From NCBI GenBank assembly GCA_965115815.1, contig OZ220465.1:3224001-3288000 (forward strand): DNA of 64,000 nt. Reading direction: 5' to 3'. Position 1 is the first letter of the stretch, and every line of letters starts with the position of its first letter. Below are positions 1-8,686 of the stretch, piece after piece. Both the position numbers and the translations under genes were made by a program. Below the pieces are notes generated by a model. That model was not told the DNA's origin, did no database searches, and worked only from the letters and a program-made list of their open reading frames with translations. The stretch comes from VXPW01 sp965115815. Its GTDB lineage: Bacteria > Pseudomonadota > Alphaproteobacteria > TMED109.

Positions 1-971
1 CCGAGCCGCGGCCGGGCCGTCCGTCCGACCTCGCGCTCGCCCGCCGGGTCGTGCGGGCGGAAGCCGAGGGGCTGTCCGTGCTCGCGGCCGCGATCGGGCC
101 GGCGTTCGAGACCGCGGCCGGGATTCTGGCCGCCACCCGGGGGCGGGTGATCGTGACCGGCATGGGCAAGTCGGGCCACATTGCCCGCAAGGTGGCCTCC
201 ACGCTGGCGTCCACCGGCACGCCGGCGCAGTTCGTGCACGCCGCCGAGGCCAGCCACGGCGATCTCGGCATGATCGTCCGGGACGACACGGTGCTGGCCA
301 TCTCCAACTCGGGCGAAACGTCCGAGCTCTCGCCCCTGCTCGCCTATGTGCGCCGGTTCCGGATCCCGCTCGTGGCCGTCACCGCCGCCGCCGCCAGCAC
401 GCTCGCGACGACCGCCGACGCGGCCGTCGTCCTTCCCGCCGTGCCCGAAGCCTGCCCCATCGGACTGGCTCCCACCGTCTCCACGACCCTGGCCATCGCC
501 GCCGGCGACGCGCTCGCGGCCGTGCTGCTGGAACGTCGGGGATTCACGGCGGAGGATTTCCGCGGACTGCATCCAGGCGGCCGGCTCGGCGCCCGCCTGG
601 TGCGGGTGGGCGACCTCATGCACACCGGCCCGGCCCTGCCGCTGGTCGAAGAGGACGCCCCCGTCCGGGACACCCTGCTCGTGATGACGGCCAAGGGCCT
701 CGGGTGCGCCGGCGTCACCGGCCGCGGCGGACGGCTGATCGGAGCGGTGACCGACGGGGACCTCCGGCGCCACATGGCGCGGGATCTCCTGGAGCGCCGG
801 ACCCGGGACATCATGACCCGCGACCCCGCGACCGTCGCGGCGGACGCTCTCGGGGGCGAGGCCCTGGCCGCGATGAACGAGCGCGGCATCACCAGCCTGT
901 TCGTCACCGCGGACGGGATTCCGCGGGGCGTGATCCACATGCACGACTGCGTCCGGGCCGGCATCGCATGA
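1..971 (+). CDS. kdsD: Arabinose-5-phosphate isomerase KdsD/KpsF, 5' end outside window
   Basis: Converts D-ribulose 5-phosphate to D-arabinose 5-phosphate, the first step of Kdo synthesis for lipopolysaccharide. The reading frame is already open at base 3 (residues DLALARRVVRAEAEGL), so the GTG at 51 is internal and the true start lies upstream of the window. A SIS sugar-isomerase domain follows (motif TGMGKSGHIARK, then the SNSGET phosphate-binding loop), and two CBS repeats fill the last third (DLMHTGPALP and DIMTRDPATV). kdsC does not follow; the stop TGA instead overlaps the ATG of lptC by 4 bases, linking Kdo synthesis to LPS export. The family assignment is firm; only the N-terminus is missing. 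Confidence 0.93.
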   Translation, partial: EPRPGRPSDLALARRVVRAEAEGLSVLAAAIGPAFETAAGILAATRGRVIVTGMGKSGHIARKVASTLASTGTPAQFVHAAEASHGDLGMIVRDDTVLAISNSGETSELSPLLAYVRRFRIPLVAVTAAAASTLATTADAAVVLPAVPEACPIGLAPTVSTTLAIAAGDALAAVLLERRGFTAEDFRGLHPGGRLGARLVRVGDLMHTGPALPLVEEDAPVRDTLLVMTAKGLGCAGVTGRGGRLIGAVTDGDLRRHMARDLLERRTRDIMTRDPATVAADALGGEALAAMNERGITSLFVTADGIPRGVIHMHDCVRAGIA

Positions 972-1621
972 GGGTGGACCGGTTTCCCCCGGCCGCCTTC
1001 CCGCCCGGCCGGGCCCCCCAATCCCGGCACCGCCGGAAGCCGCCCACCCGGTTTCGCCCGCGCATCCTGGGGGGCATCAAGGCGCTGCTGCTGGCCGGCG
1101 GTCTGGCCTCGGTGGCGGTGGTCGTGCTGTGGGACACCGGCCGTCCCCCGCGCCTCGCACCCGAACCCGCGCACCCGGCGGCCGCGCCCGGCCACGCGAT
1201 GTCCGGAGCGCGGCTGGTGGGCACCGACCGCGAGGGGCGCCGGTACCACATCACGGCGGAGGAAATCTTCGAAGAAGCCGGCCGGGCGGATGCGGTCCGC
1301 CTCAACCGGATCCAAGCCCGGTTCCTTTCTGGTACAAAGAAGGTGTCCCTGACGGCCGCGGCCGGTCGGTACGACATCCCGAACCGCCGGGTCTCCGTGT
1401 TCGGAGGGATGCGCATGGAGACGCAGGACGGAACCGTGCTGGAAACCGAATCATCCGCGTACTTCCCCGACCAGGGCGTCCTGGAGGGCACGGAGCCCGT
1501 CCACGCAGCCGGGACGTGGGGCGTCGTGGACGCCCGCGGCTACCGCTACGACCTCGTGTCCGGAACGCTGTCGTTCACCGGCCGGCCGCAGCTCATGCTC
1601 AAGCCGGGCGGCCGCACCTAG
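968..1621 (+). CDS. lptC: LPS export protein LptC
   Basis: A 217-residue bitopic inner-membrane protein that passes LPS from the LptB2FG transporter to LptA in the periplasm. A basic, proline-rich N-terminus is followed by one membrane segment (about residues 37-55, LLLAGGLASVAVVVL) and a periplasmic beta-jellyroll with the usual LptC pattern (ISAEEI-like YHITAEEI, then FGGMRMETQDG and LETESSAYFPDQ). The ATG at 968 was chosen because it overlaps the kdsD stop (ATGA) and leaves a normal family length. lptA starts 2 bases after its stop. The cytoplasmic N-terminal extension of about 35 residues is longer than in E. coli. Confidence 0.88.
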   Translation: MRVDRFPPAAFPPGRAPQSRHRRKPPTRFRPRILGGIKALLLAGGLASVAVVVLWDTGRPPRLAPEPAHPAAAPGHAMSGARLVGTDREGRRYHITAEEIFEEAGRADAVRLNRIQARFLSGTKKVSLTAAAGRYDIPNRRVSVFGGMRMETQDGTVLETESSAYFPDQGVLEGTEPVHAAGTWGVVDARGYRYDLVSGTLSFTGRPQLMLKPGGRT

Positions 1622-1623
1622 CC

Positions 1624-2126
1624 GTGCCCTCCGCTCTGCGGACGTTCGCGGCGGCCGTCGCGCTCGCCGGCCTCGCGGCGTCGGGCCGGGCGGAGGACGG
1701 ACCCGCGCTCGGACTGACCCAGATCACGGCCGACTCGCTGGAATGGAACGAGGAGACCGCGGTGGCCACCGCGGTCGGCAATGCGGTGGCGCAGCAGGGG
1801 GGCCGGACCCTGCGGGCCGAACGATTCGTTGCCCATGCCGTCCGCGACGCCGACGGGTCGGTGAACCGGGTCGGTCGAATCGAGGCCACCGGGGGCGTGA
1901 TCTATGAGACCGCGACCGAGACCGCGCGCGGCGATACCGGGGTCTACGACATCGAGGGCGGTCTCATCACGCTGAGCGGCGCCGTGGAACTGCAGCGCGA
2001 CGGCAACCTCCTTCGGGGCGCCGTGCTCACGATCAATCTCGCCGACGGAACCAGCCAGGTCACCGGCGCGGACGGCCGGCAGCCGCGGCTGCGGTTCGGC
2101 GCCGCCGACGGGGCCGGGGAGACGCC

Positions 2127-2130
<4 letters not shown>
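1624..2130 (+). CDS. lptA: Periplasmic LPS bridge protein LptA
   Basis: A 168-residue periplasmic OstA-fold protein forming the bridge that carries LPS to the outer membrane. The GTG start at 1624 is followed by a signal peptide (hydrophobic stretch FAAAVALAGLAASG, cleavage expected after about residue 22). The mature part shows repeated OstA beta-strand patterns: ITADSLEWNEETAVATAVG, LRAERFVAH, then a region of GxVxY and LxRDGNLLRGA pieces. The stop overlaps the lptB start (GTGA), so the two are translationally coupled. Length and position between lptC and lptB support the call. Confidence 0.87.
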
Positions 2131-2891
<761 letters not shown>

Positions 2892-2898
2892 GATCCCG

Positions 2899-4302
2899 GT
2901 GCGCGCCGCTCCCGGACTGCGGGCCGCCATCGGACCACGGCTCGCCCTGACTCCGCAGATGGCGGAGACCGTCCGCCTCCTGCAGCATGCGGGCGCCGAC
3001 CTGAACCGCTACGTGGACGCGCAGATGGCCTCGAACCCGCTGCTCGACCGCACCGCGCCGGAGCCCGACGGAGCGGGGCCGGCCCCGCTCGATTCCTGGT
3101 CGGACGCCGGCGTTCCGTGGGCCCGGCTGCCGGCGGCCGGCGAAGCCCCCGCCGACGATGTCGCGGCCGACCCGCCGAGCCTCCGCGAGCACCTGACCGA
3201 ACAGGCCCGACTCGACCTCCCGCCGGGAGACCACGCCGTCGCGGAACTGCTGATCGACCTGGTCGACGCCAACGGCTACCTCGCCGAGTTCGATCCCGCG
3301 GAGGTCGCCGAACTCGCGCGCGCGGACGTGGCCGAGGTTCTGCGCGTCCTGACCCGGCTGCAGACCTTCGATCCGCCCGGCGTCTGCGCCCGGTCGCTGG
3401 CCGAGTGCCTCGCGCTCCAGCTGGACGCCGACGGCCCCGCTTCCTCGAAACTGCGGCTCCTGGTCGACCATCTCGACCTGGTGGCCGACGACGCCCGCGA
3501 CCGGCTTCGCACCCTGCTCGACGTGTCCGCGGAGGGGCTGGAGGCGCTCCTGGCCGACCTCCGTTCCCTGAACCCGAGACCGGGTCAGGCGTTTGCCCCG
3601 CAGTCCGCCGTTCCCGGCATCCCCGACGTGGTGGCCACCCCGACGACCGGCGGCTGGCGGATCGCACTCAACCCAGCCTGCTTTCCGCGGGTCTACGCCG
3701 ACCGGGCCGGATACCGGGCGGCCCGGGCGGGTGCGTCCGCCGGCGATGCCGACGGCACCCTGGTCCGGCAGTGGCAGGAGGCTGCCTGGCTGGTCCGGGC
3801 GCTGCGGCAGCGCGCCCAGTCAGTCTACCGGGTAGCCAGCGTGCTGGTGCGGCTGCAGGAGGGCTACGTCCGCCACGGCGCCGGTCGGCGCCGGCCGCTG
3901 TCGCTGAAGACCGTCGCCGAACTGGTCGACCTGCACGAGAGCACGGTGAGCCGGGTGGTCGCCAACAAGACCCTGATGGTCCCTCGCGGCACCGTGCCCC
4001 TCCGCTCCTTCTTCGATCGGGGCCTTGCCGGCACCGACGGGCGCACGACCCACGCCACCGGCGCGGTGCGGGCCCGGATCCGGTCCCTGGTCGAGGCGGA
4101 AGGGCCGGACTGCCCGCCCCGCTCCGACCGGCAGATCGTGTCGGCGCTGGCCGACGCCGGCATCCGGGTGTCCCGGCGAACCGTTGCCAAGTACCGGAGC
4201 ATCCTTCGGATTCCGTCCTCCGCGCGGCGCCGGAGGAGGATCCGGGACGCCCACACGGAGAACCACCGCACCCCGACGGAACGCTTGAGCCGGCCGCCTT
4301 GA
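2899..4302 (+). CDS. rpoN: RNA polymerase sigma-54 factor RpoN
   Basis: Sigma factor for -24/-12 promoters, dependent on bacterial enhancer-binding ATPases such as the NtrC encoded at 62-63.5 kb. The 467-residue protein has the glutamine/leucine-rich region I (RLALTPQMAETVRLLQ), a short acidic region II, a core-binding region, the helix-turn-helix LVDLHESTVSRVVANK and the RpoN box (SRRTVAKYR, near residue 425) that reads the -24 element. The GTG at 2899 is in frame and places region I at the very N-terminus. The tail after the RpoN box is longer and more arginine-rich than usual. No hpf gene follows; ptsN comes after a 110-base gap. The sigma-54 promoter at 13,777 is a predicted target. Confidence 0.95.
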   Translation: MRAAPGLRAAIGPRLALTPQMAETVRLLQHAGADLNRYVDAQMASNPLLDRTAPEPDGAGPAPLDSWSDAGVPWARLPAAGEAPADDVAADPPSLREHLTEQARLDLPPGDHAVAELLIDLVDANGYLAEFDPAEVAELARADVAEVLRVLTRLQTFDPPGVCARSLAECLALQLDADGPASSKLRLLVDHLDLVADDARDRLRTLLDVSAEGLEALLADLRSLNPRPGQAFAPQSAVPGIPDVVATPTTGGWRIALNPACFPRVYADRAGYRAARAGASAGDADGTLVRQWQEAAWLVRALRQRAQSVYRVASVLVRLQEGYVRHGAGRRRPLSLKTVAELVDLHESTVSRVVANKTLMVPRGTVPLRSFFDRGLAGTDGRTTHATGAVRARIRSLVEAEGPDCPPRSDRQIVSALADAGIRVSRRTVAKYRSILRIPSSARRRRRIRDAHTENHRTPTERLSRPP

Positions 4303-4412
4303 CACCGGGCGTCGATCGACCCAACCTGAGACTTCCCGACGGTGTCTGCCCCGGCGCCGGATCGGGGGTCCGGAACGCCTCCGGTGCGCACCGCGGGACC
4401 GGATCCGATCGC

Positions 4413-4883
4413 ATGCAGTTCGCCAGCATTCTCGCCCCTTCGGCCATCCTGCCGAGGCTGAGCGTCAACAGCACCCGCCAGTTGCTGCAGACGCTGGCCC
4501 GGGTCGGGGCGCGGGAGACCGGGCTCGGGGAACGCCGGATCTTCCGAGCCCTGCTGGCGCGCGAACAGCGGGGCTCGACCGCCCTTGGCCACGGGGTCGC
4601 GGTGCCGCACGCCCGTCTCGAAGGCCTGTCGCGCCCGACCGGGGTCTTCGCCCGGCTGGCCCCGCCCATCGAGTTCGATGCGCCCGATCGCCGGCCGGTG
4701 GAACTGGTATTCTGCCTGCTGAGCCCGGAGCGGGACGATGCCCGGCATCTGGCGGTGCTGGCGGGGGTCTCGCGCCGGCTCGGACGAGCCGGGCTGCGCC
4801 GGGTTCTCCGGGGGGCCAGCGGGTCGGACGCGATCCACGCGCTGCTGACGGAGCCGGAGCCCGACCGCCCCGAGGCGGCATGA
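4413..4883 (+). CDS. ptsN: Nitrogen-PTS EIIA protein PtsN
   Basis: A 156-residue EIIA-Ntr domain that ends the nitrogen phosphotransfer chain and is regulatory rather than sugar-transporting. The phosphorylated histidine is H66 in the motif GVAVPHAR. Other family patterns are KETGLGE-like RETGLGERRIF and the LVFCLLSPE strand. The ATG at 4413 gives the normal start (ILAPSAILPRLSVNSTRQLL). Its stop overlaps hprK by 4 bases, so ptsN, hprK, EIIA-Man and HPr form one tight four-gene run just after rpoN. The 110-base gap before it may hold its own promoter, but no clear signal was found. Confidence 0.92.
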   Translation: MQFASILAPSAILPRLSVNSTRQLLQTLARVGARETGLGERRIFRALLAREQRGSTALGHGVAVPHARLEGLSRPTGVFARLAPPIEFDAPDRRPVELVFCLLSPERDDARHLAVLAGVSRRLGRAGLRRVLRGASGSDAIHALLTEPEPDRPEAA

Positions 4884-5317
4884 CCCGCTCCGGAACGTGC
4901 GTCGCGATCGGAGCGCGCGGGGTGCTGCTCTGCGGACCGAGCGGAACCGGCAAGTCCGATCTGGCTCTGCGGCTGATCGACGGCGGCGGCGAACTGGTAG
5001 CGGACGACCGCGTCCTGCTCGAGCTGTCCGGCGGCGCCCTCCTCGCGAGCGCGCCGCCGGCGCTCCGGGGACTGCTTGAGGTGAGGGGGATCGGCATCGT
5101 GCGCCTGCCGTACCGAAGCTGCGTCCCGGTGGCGCTGCTCGTCGACCTGGCCGACCGTCCTGCCGTGCGGCTCCCGGAGCCCACCGCGGCAACGATCCAC
5201 GGCCACGGCCTGCCCGTCCTTCGCCTCGCGGCCGGGAGCGCTTCGGCCGCGGCCCGCGTGCGGCTGGCCCTCGGTCCGGCGGAATCCGTGGCCGGCGCGC
5301 TGGGGGATGCGGCATGA
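4880..5317 (+). CDS. hprK: Short HPr kinase/phosphorylase HprK
   Basis: A 145-residue protein matching only the C-terminal kinase domain of HprK, the short form typical of alphaproteobacteria; the N-terminal domain of Firmicutes HprK is absent. Walker A is GPSGTGKS (residues 19-26), followed by the family patterns ELVADDRVLLE and LLEVRGIGIVRL. It is expected to phosphorylate or dephosphorylate the regulatory serine of HPr; S52 of the HPr two genes downstream is present in the right context. The start overlaps ptsN and the stop overlaps the EIIA-Man gene, each by 4 bases. Confidence 0.9.
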   Translation: MTRSGTCVAIGARGVLLCGPSGTGKSDLALRLIDGGGELVADDRVLLELSGGALLASAPPALRGLLEVRGIGIVRLPYRSCVPVALLVDLADRPAVRLPEPTAATIHGHGLPVLRLAAGSASAAARVRLALGPAESVAGALGDAA

Positions 5318-5784
5318 ACGAAGCGGAGGCTCGACCGGGCGGGACGTTCGACGGCGTCGGGGTGGTGGTGGTCACCCACGGCCGGCTGGGCGCCGAACTC
5401 GTGGCCGCGACCGAACACGCGGTCGGACCGATGCCGGCGGTACGGGTGCTGGAGGTCGGGCCGACCGACGACATCGAGGAGCGCCGCCGCGCCATCCGCG
5501 AGGCCGGGGCCGCGGTCGATTCGGGGCGCGGCGTGATCTACATCGTCGACGTGTTCGGCAGCACCCCCGCCAACCTCACGCGCTCGGTGGTGCAGGACAC
5601 GAAACCGGAGGGACAGGCCATGATGCTGGCCAATCCCAACCTCGCGGTCATGTACAAGCTGGCCGAGGTGCGCGGGCGCGACCTGCCGCTGCCCGAGCTG
5701 CTGGCCACCGTGCGCTCCGCCGGCCGCCGGAACATGCTCGAACTCGGGGAGGCTCTGCGCGGCGCCCGGGACGCCGCGGAGTGA
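5314..5784 (+). CDS. PTS EIIA component, mannose/fructose family
   Basis: A 156-residue EIIA-Man type protein with the beta-alpha start GVVVVTHGRLG; H22 is the expected phosphorylated residue. The internal IVDVFGSTPANLT loop is conserved in the family. In alphaproteobacteria this protein stands alone without EIIB/C/D partners and takes phosphate from HPr, so it probably regulates rather than transports. No permease genes are near. It overlaps hprK upstream and the HPr gene downstream by 4 bases each. Confidence 0.88.
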   Translation: MNEAEARPGGTFDGVGVVVVTHGRLGAELVAATEHAVGPMPAVRVLEVGPTDDIEERRRAIREAGAAVDSGRGVIYIVDVFGSTPANLTRSVVQDTKPEGQAMMLANPNLAVMYKLAEVRGRDLPLPELLATVRSAGRRNMLELGEALRGARDAAE

Positions 5785-6068
5785 ACCCGGCGGCTCCAAC
5801 GGCCAGCCGGACCGCGAAAATCCGCAATCTCCGGGGCCTGCACGCGCGCGCGGCGGCACGCTTCGTCCGGTGCGCAGCCCGGTTCCGGGCCGACATCAGC
5901 GTGCATCGGGACGACCTGTCCGCCGACGGCCGGTCGATTCTCGGCCTGATGGCCCTGTCGGCCTCGACGGGAACCGTCGTCCGGATCCGGGCGTCGGGGC
6001 CCGAGGCGGAGGCGGCGGTCGCGGCCCTGGGGCAACTGGTCGACGACGGCTTCGGCGAAGCGCCCTGA
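5781..6068 (+). CDS. ptsH: Phosphocarrier HPr (NPr-like)
   Basis: A 95-residue HPr-fold protein that carries phosphate from enzyme I (not in the window) to the EIIA proteins. The active histidine is H21 in RGLHARAAARF, and the regulatory serine is S52 in DGRSILGLMAL, which suits the HprK encoded upstream. The GTG start overlaps the stop of the EIIA-Man gene. It is the last gene of the rpoN-proximal run; about 135 bases without a gene separate it from the next CDS. Confidence 0.93.
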   Translation: MNPAAPTASRTAKIRNLRGLHARAAARFVRCAARFRADISVHRDDLSADGRSILGLMALSASTGTVVRIRASGPEAEAAVAALGQLVDDGFGEAP

Positions 6069-6203
6069 TGTCCCTCCGGACATCGACCCGAGGTCCGCAC
6101 GCCTTCCGCAACCGACCCGCCCCGGTCCGCGGCTCCGTCGGACCTTGTGCGCGGGATCGGGCAGCGGCACACTTCCCCGCTTCGTCCGCCCGCAGGTGCC
6201 GCC

Positions 6204-7328
6204 ATGGCCACGCTCCCACCCGAACGGATCGGTTCCCCTGTCGCCGACCTCGACACGCCGGTCCTCCTGATCGATCTGGACGCCTTCGAGCACAACCTCG
6301 CAGGCATGGCCCGCGCCGCCGCGGCGGCCGGAGTCCGGCTCCGGCCGCATGCCAAGACCCACAAGTGCGCGCCCATCGTTCGGAAGCAGGTGGCGATGGG
6401 GGCCGTGGGAGCCTGCTGTCAGAAGGTCACCGAGGCCGAGGCCCTCGTGCTGGCCGGCGTATCCGACGTACTCGTGACCAATCAGGTGATCGGCACCCGC
6501 AAGGCGGCGCGACTGGCCGCCGTCGCCCGGGAAGCGCAGGTCGGCGTCTGCGTGGACGATCCCGGCAACGTGGGGGAGCTCGGTGCGGCCGCGACGGCCG
6601 CCGGCCTCGAGATCAACGTTCTCGTGGAGATCGATGTCGGCATGTCCCGGTGCGGAGTGGCGCCGGGGGCGCCGGCCGTCGCGCTGGCGCAACGCGTCGC
6701 GGGCACCGACGGGCTCCGGTTTGCCGGCCTGCAGGCCTATCACGGTGCCGCCCAGCATCTCCGCTCCCACGCGGCCCGGCGCGCGGCCATCGCGGGCGCC
6801 GTCGCGCGGGCCCGGTCCACGATCGAGTTGCTCGACCGGCACGGCCTCCGGTGCGAGACGGTCGCGGGCGCGGGCACCGGCACTTGGGAATTCGAAGCGG
6901 GGAGCGGGGTCTACAACGAACTGCAGGCAGGCTCCTACGTCTTCATGGACGCGGACTACGCCCGCAACCTGGATGCCGGCGGCAACCCCGTCACCACGTT
7001 CGAGCAGGCGCTCTATGTCGAATCCACCGTCGTCAGCAGCCCCGTTCGGGAACGGGCGGTCCTGGATGCCGGCCTCAAGGCCTTCTCCGCAGACTCCGGC
7101 GCACCGGGCATTGCCGACCTGGAGTCGGTACGGGTTGCGGGCGTGTCCGACGAACACACGATCCTGGATCTTTCCGACTCGCAGGCGCGTCTTGCGGTGG
7201 GCGACCGGGTGCGGTTGATCCCGTCCCATTGCGACCCCACCGTCAATCTGCACGATTGGTACGTCTGCATGCGCCACGAACACGTGGAAGCACTCTGGCC
7301 TGTCACCGCTCGCGGGTGCATCCGGTAA
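6204..7328 (+). CDS. DSD1-family PLP enzyme (D-threonine aldolase / D-serine dehydratase-like)
   Basis: A 374-residue fold-type III PLP enzyme. The Schiff-base lysine is K51 in RPHAKTHK. The N-terminus (DLDTPVLLIDLDAFEHNL) and a C-terminal metal site (SHCDPTVNLHD) are the marks of the DSD1 family, which contains D-threonine aldolases, D-serine ammonia-lyases and 3-hydroxy-D-aspartate aldolases; the exact substrate cannot be chosen from sequence. The ATG at 6204 gives the normal family N-terminus; an in-frame ATG 57 bases upstream gives a poorly supported extension. The stop TAA overlaps the target duplication of the miniature element at 7,332, so the insertion abuts the gene without damaging it. 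Confidence 0.85.
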   Translation: MATLPPERIGSPVADLDTPVLLIDLDAFEHNLAGMARAAAAAGVRLRPHAKTHKCAPIVRKQVAMGAVGACCQKVTEAEALVLAGVSDVLVTNQVIGTRKAARLAAVAREAQVGVCVDDPGNVGELGAAATAAGLEINVLVEIDVGMSRCGVAPGAPAVALAQRVAGTDGLRFAGLQAYHGAAQHLRSHAARRAAIAGAVARARSTIELLDRHGLRCETVAGAGTGTWEFEAGSGVYNELQAGSYVFMDADYARNLDAGGNPVTTFEQALYVESTVVSSPVRERAVLDAGLKAFSADSGAPGIADLESVRVAGVSDEHTILDLSDSQARLAVGDRVRLIPSHCDPTVNLHDWYVCMRHEHVEALWPVTARGCIR

Positions 7329-7331
7329 TTC

Positions 7332-7525
7332 GTGCCTGCACGGAAAATCACAACACATTGTACAAGCAACCATATTTGGAATCTGGGGAACCGAAGATCC
7401 CTTCTTTGAGGGCATATGACGACATATTCCGCTGAAATCAGGCTGGATTCGAAGAATCTTCGCCCTGTCAATATTGAGCTTTCATTCATGTAATCCGAAT
7501 CTTAGGGATTTTCCGGGCAGGCACT
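7332..7525 (+). repeat. MITE-A copy 1 (about 193 bp miniature inverted-repeat element)
   Basis: First of seven copies in this window of a non-coding element of 192-194 bp. Its ends are an 18-bp imperfect inverted repeat with one mismatch (GTGCCTGCACGGAAAATC against GTGCCTGCCCGGAAAATC). It is flanked by a perfect 5-bp target duplication AATTC (7327-7331 and 7526-7530). It sits at the stop codon of the DSD1 gene. No transposase with these ends is present in the window, so the parent element is unknown. Confidence 0.85.
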
Positions 7526-7542
7526 AATTCGTTCCTCTCAAG

Positions 7543-8045
7543 GTATCTACTCAACCCTGTTGGAGCCTGATGGGTCGTAGTGCTTCTTGATCCTGGATCC
7601 TGTCTGCGGCCTTTCCGTCGAGGGCGATCGGGATGACGACGGGAGGGTGGTAGCCGAGTGCGGCCATGGAGGTGCGGTAGCTTGAGCCCCGGCACCATGC
7701 GGTTGCCTGGAGCATGGTGCGGAAGCATCCGGACGCCTTGATCTTGATCTTTGTCATCCTGATCTTCGGTTCTCCGACATGGTGGGTGAAGCGGACGTCG
7801 GGGTCCTTCATGAAGCGCAGAACGGACGTCTCGTGGTTCACGAGACGTTCGTGCAGGTGGTGCGCGTCGGACGTTGCAATGCGTCCCCGTGTTCCTTCGG
7901 CCCGCGGCGAGATGTCGGGCCGTCCCCTGCGACCCTGGGTCAGGAGGGTGCAGTAGCGCTTGCGCACGACCCGGCGGTTCGCCTCGTCCAGGGTCTTGGA
8001 TGCGCTCGGGTTGACCCTGCGGCAGACCTCGCGCAGCTGCTTCCT
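7543..8045 (-). pseudogene. IS66-type transposase C-terminal remnant
   Basis: The element end GTATCTACTCAACCCTG at 7543 resembles the left end of the two intact IS66 copies (27,219 and 43,178). On the minus strand the sequence reads as a diverged C-terminus of the same TnpC protein, with recognisable pieces such as HERLVNHETSVLRFMKDPD, KASGCFRTMLQATAWCRGS and LALDGKAAD-like IALDGKAAD. The rest of the gene, including the first catalytic Asp region, is missing. Divergence shows that it is older than the intact copies. Confidence 0.75.
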
Positions 8046-8099
8046 CCTCCGTCGTGCTCAGCGCCAGCCCTGCCGAGTAATGACCATTACGACGTGACG

Positions 8100-8465
8100 T
8101 CGAGGGTCTGATCCTGGCGATCCTGACGCAAGGCCTGCCGCTGTCCGGCTCGGAAGCCGACTTGATGGCCAAGAACAGCGCTGGTCAGACGGGTCGTGCC
8201 GTGCCACATGATCGGGTGTCCGGGCTCGGGATCATGCTTGCGATCCTGGTACCCGCCAAGATGGGCCACTAGGCGGACGGCATCCCCGAGGCGGTCGGGC
8301 GGCGTCTGCGCTTTTCGGCGGCGCAGTCGCGCAGGAAGCTCGGCTCCTGATCGGTGAACATCAGTTCGGGCTCACCGTCCGGAACCTGCCGTCCGAGCAG
8401 GATCATGACCATGATGCGCCAGGCGTTGATGACGAAGGGCTCCATATCGTGCGACCTCATTCGGT
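8100..8465 (-). pseudogene. IS4 (Tn5-like) transposase C-terminal remnant
   Basis: On the minus strand two adjacent frames carry the C-terminus of a Tn5-type IS4 transposase: MEPFVINAWRIMVMILLGR with ELMFTDQEPSFL, then after an in-frame TAG and a frameshift AHLGGYQDRKHDPEPGHP and MWHGTTRLTS. The dimerisation-domain order is as in intact IS4/Tn5 proteins. No catalytic part remains. It lies directly downstream of, and probably truncates, the small coupled gene at 8,372-8,686. Confidence 0.65.
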
Positions 8466-8686
8466 CGGGAGCGCCTGATGGGGTTTGCTTGAACGACGTG
8501 GCAAGTCTCGCGCAAAGCCTTCACGATCTTGTCCAGTGATTCGCGGTTGTCGTGATCCTCCACGTCAAACCGCTCCACCCTCGCATCGTATAGGGCTTTG
8601 ATGACCATCTCGAAGGGTATCCCGCTCATCGGTTCGAGAAACTGGACTACCGCAGATTCAAGGCGTCTCTCGCAGTCCGTGGTCAT
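8372..8686 (-). pseudogene. Unknown gene coupled to the methyltransferase, 3' end replaced by IS4 debris
   Basis: The ATG at 8686 overlaps the methyltransferase stop codon (ATGA), so this is its cotranslated partner. About the first 70 residues look like a real soluble protein (RRLESAVVQFLEPMSGIPF, then a charged helix VEDHDNRESLDKIVKAL). After about position 8470 the frame runs into IS4 remnant sequence, giving an arginine-rich tail, so the original C-terminus is lost. I do not recognise the family. Its position suggests a cognate restriction enzyme or a regulator of the modification gene, but nothing in the residues proves this. Confidence 0.55.

Noticed and set aside
344..1315. Many long ORFs opposite or out of frame with core genes.
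   Set aside because: They are antisense or frame-shifted shadows caused by high GC; real genes with clear domains occupy the same DNA.
7330..7489. A 50-60 codon ORF (MNESSILTGRRF...) appears on one strand of several MITE-A copies.
   Set aside because: It is broken in copies 5 and 7, has no ribosome site and spans the inverted end; the sequence likeness comes from the element, not from protein selection.
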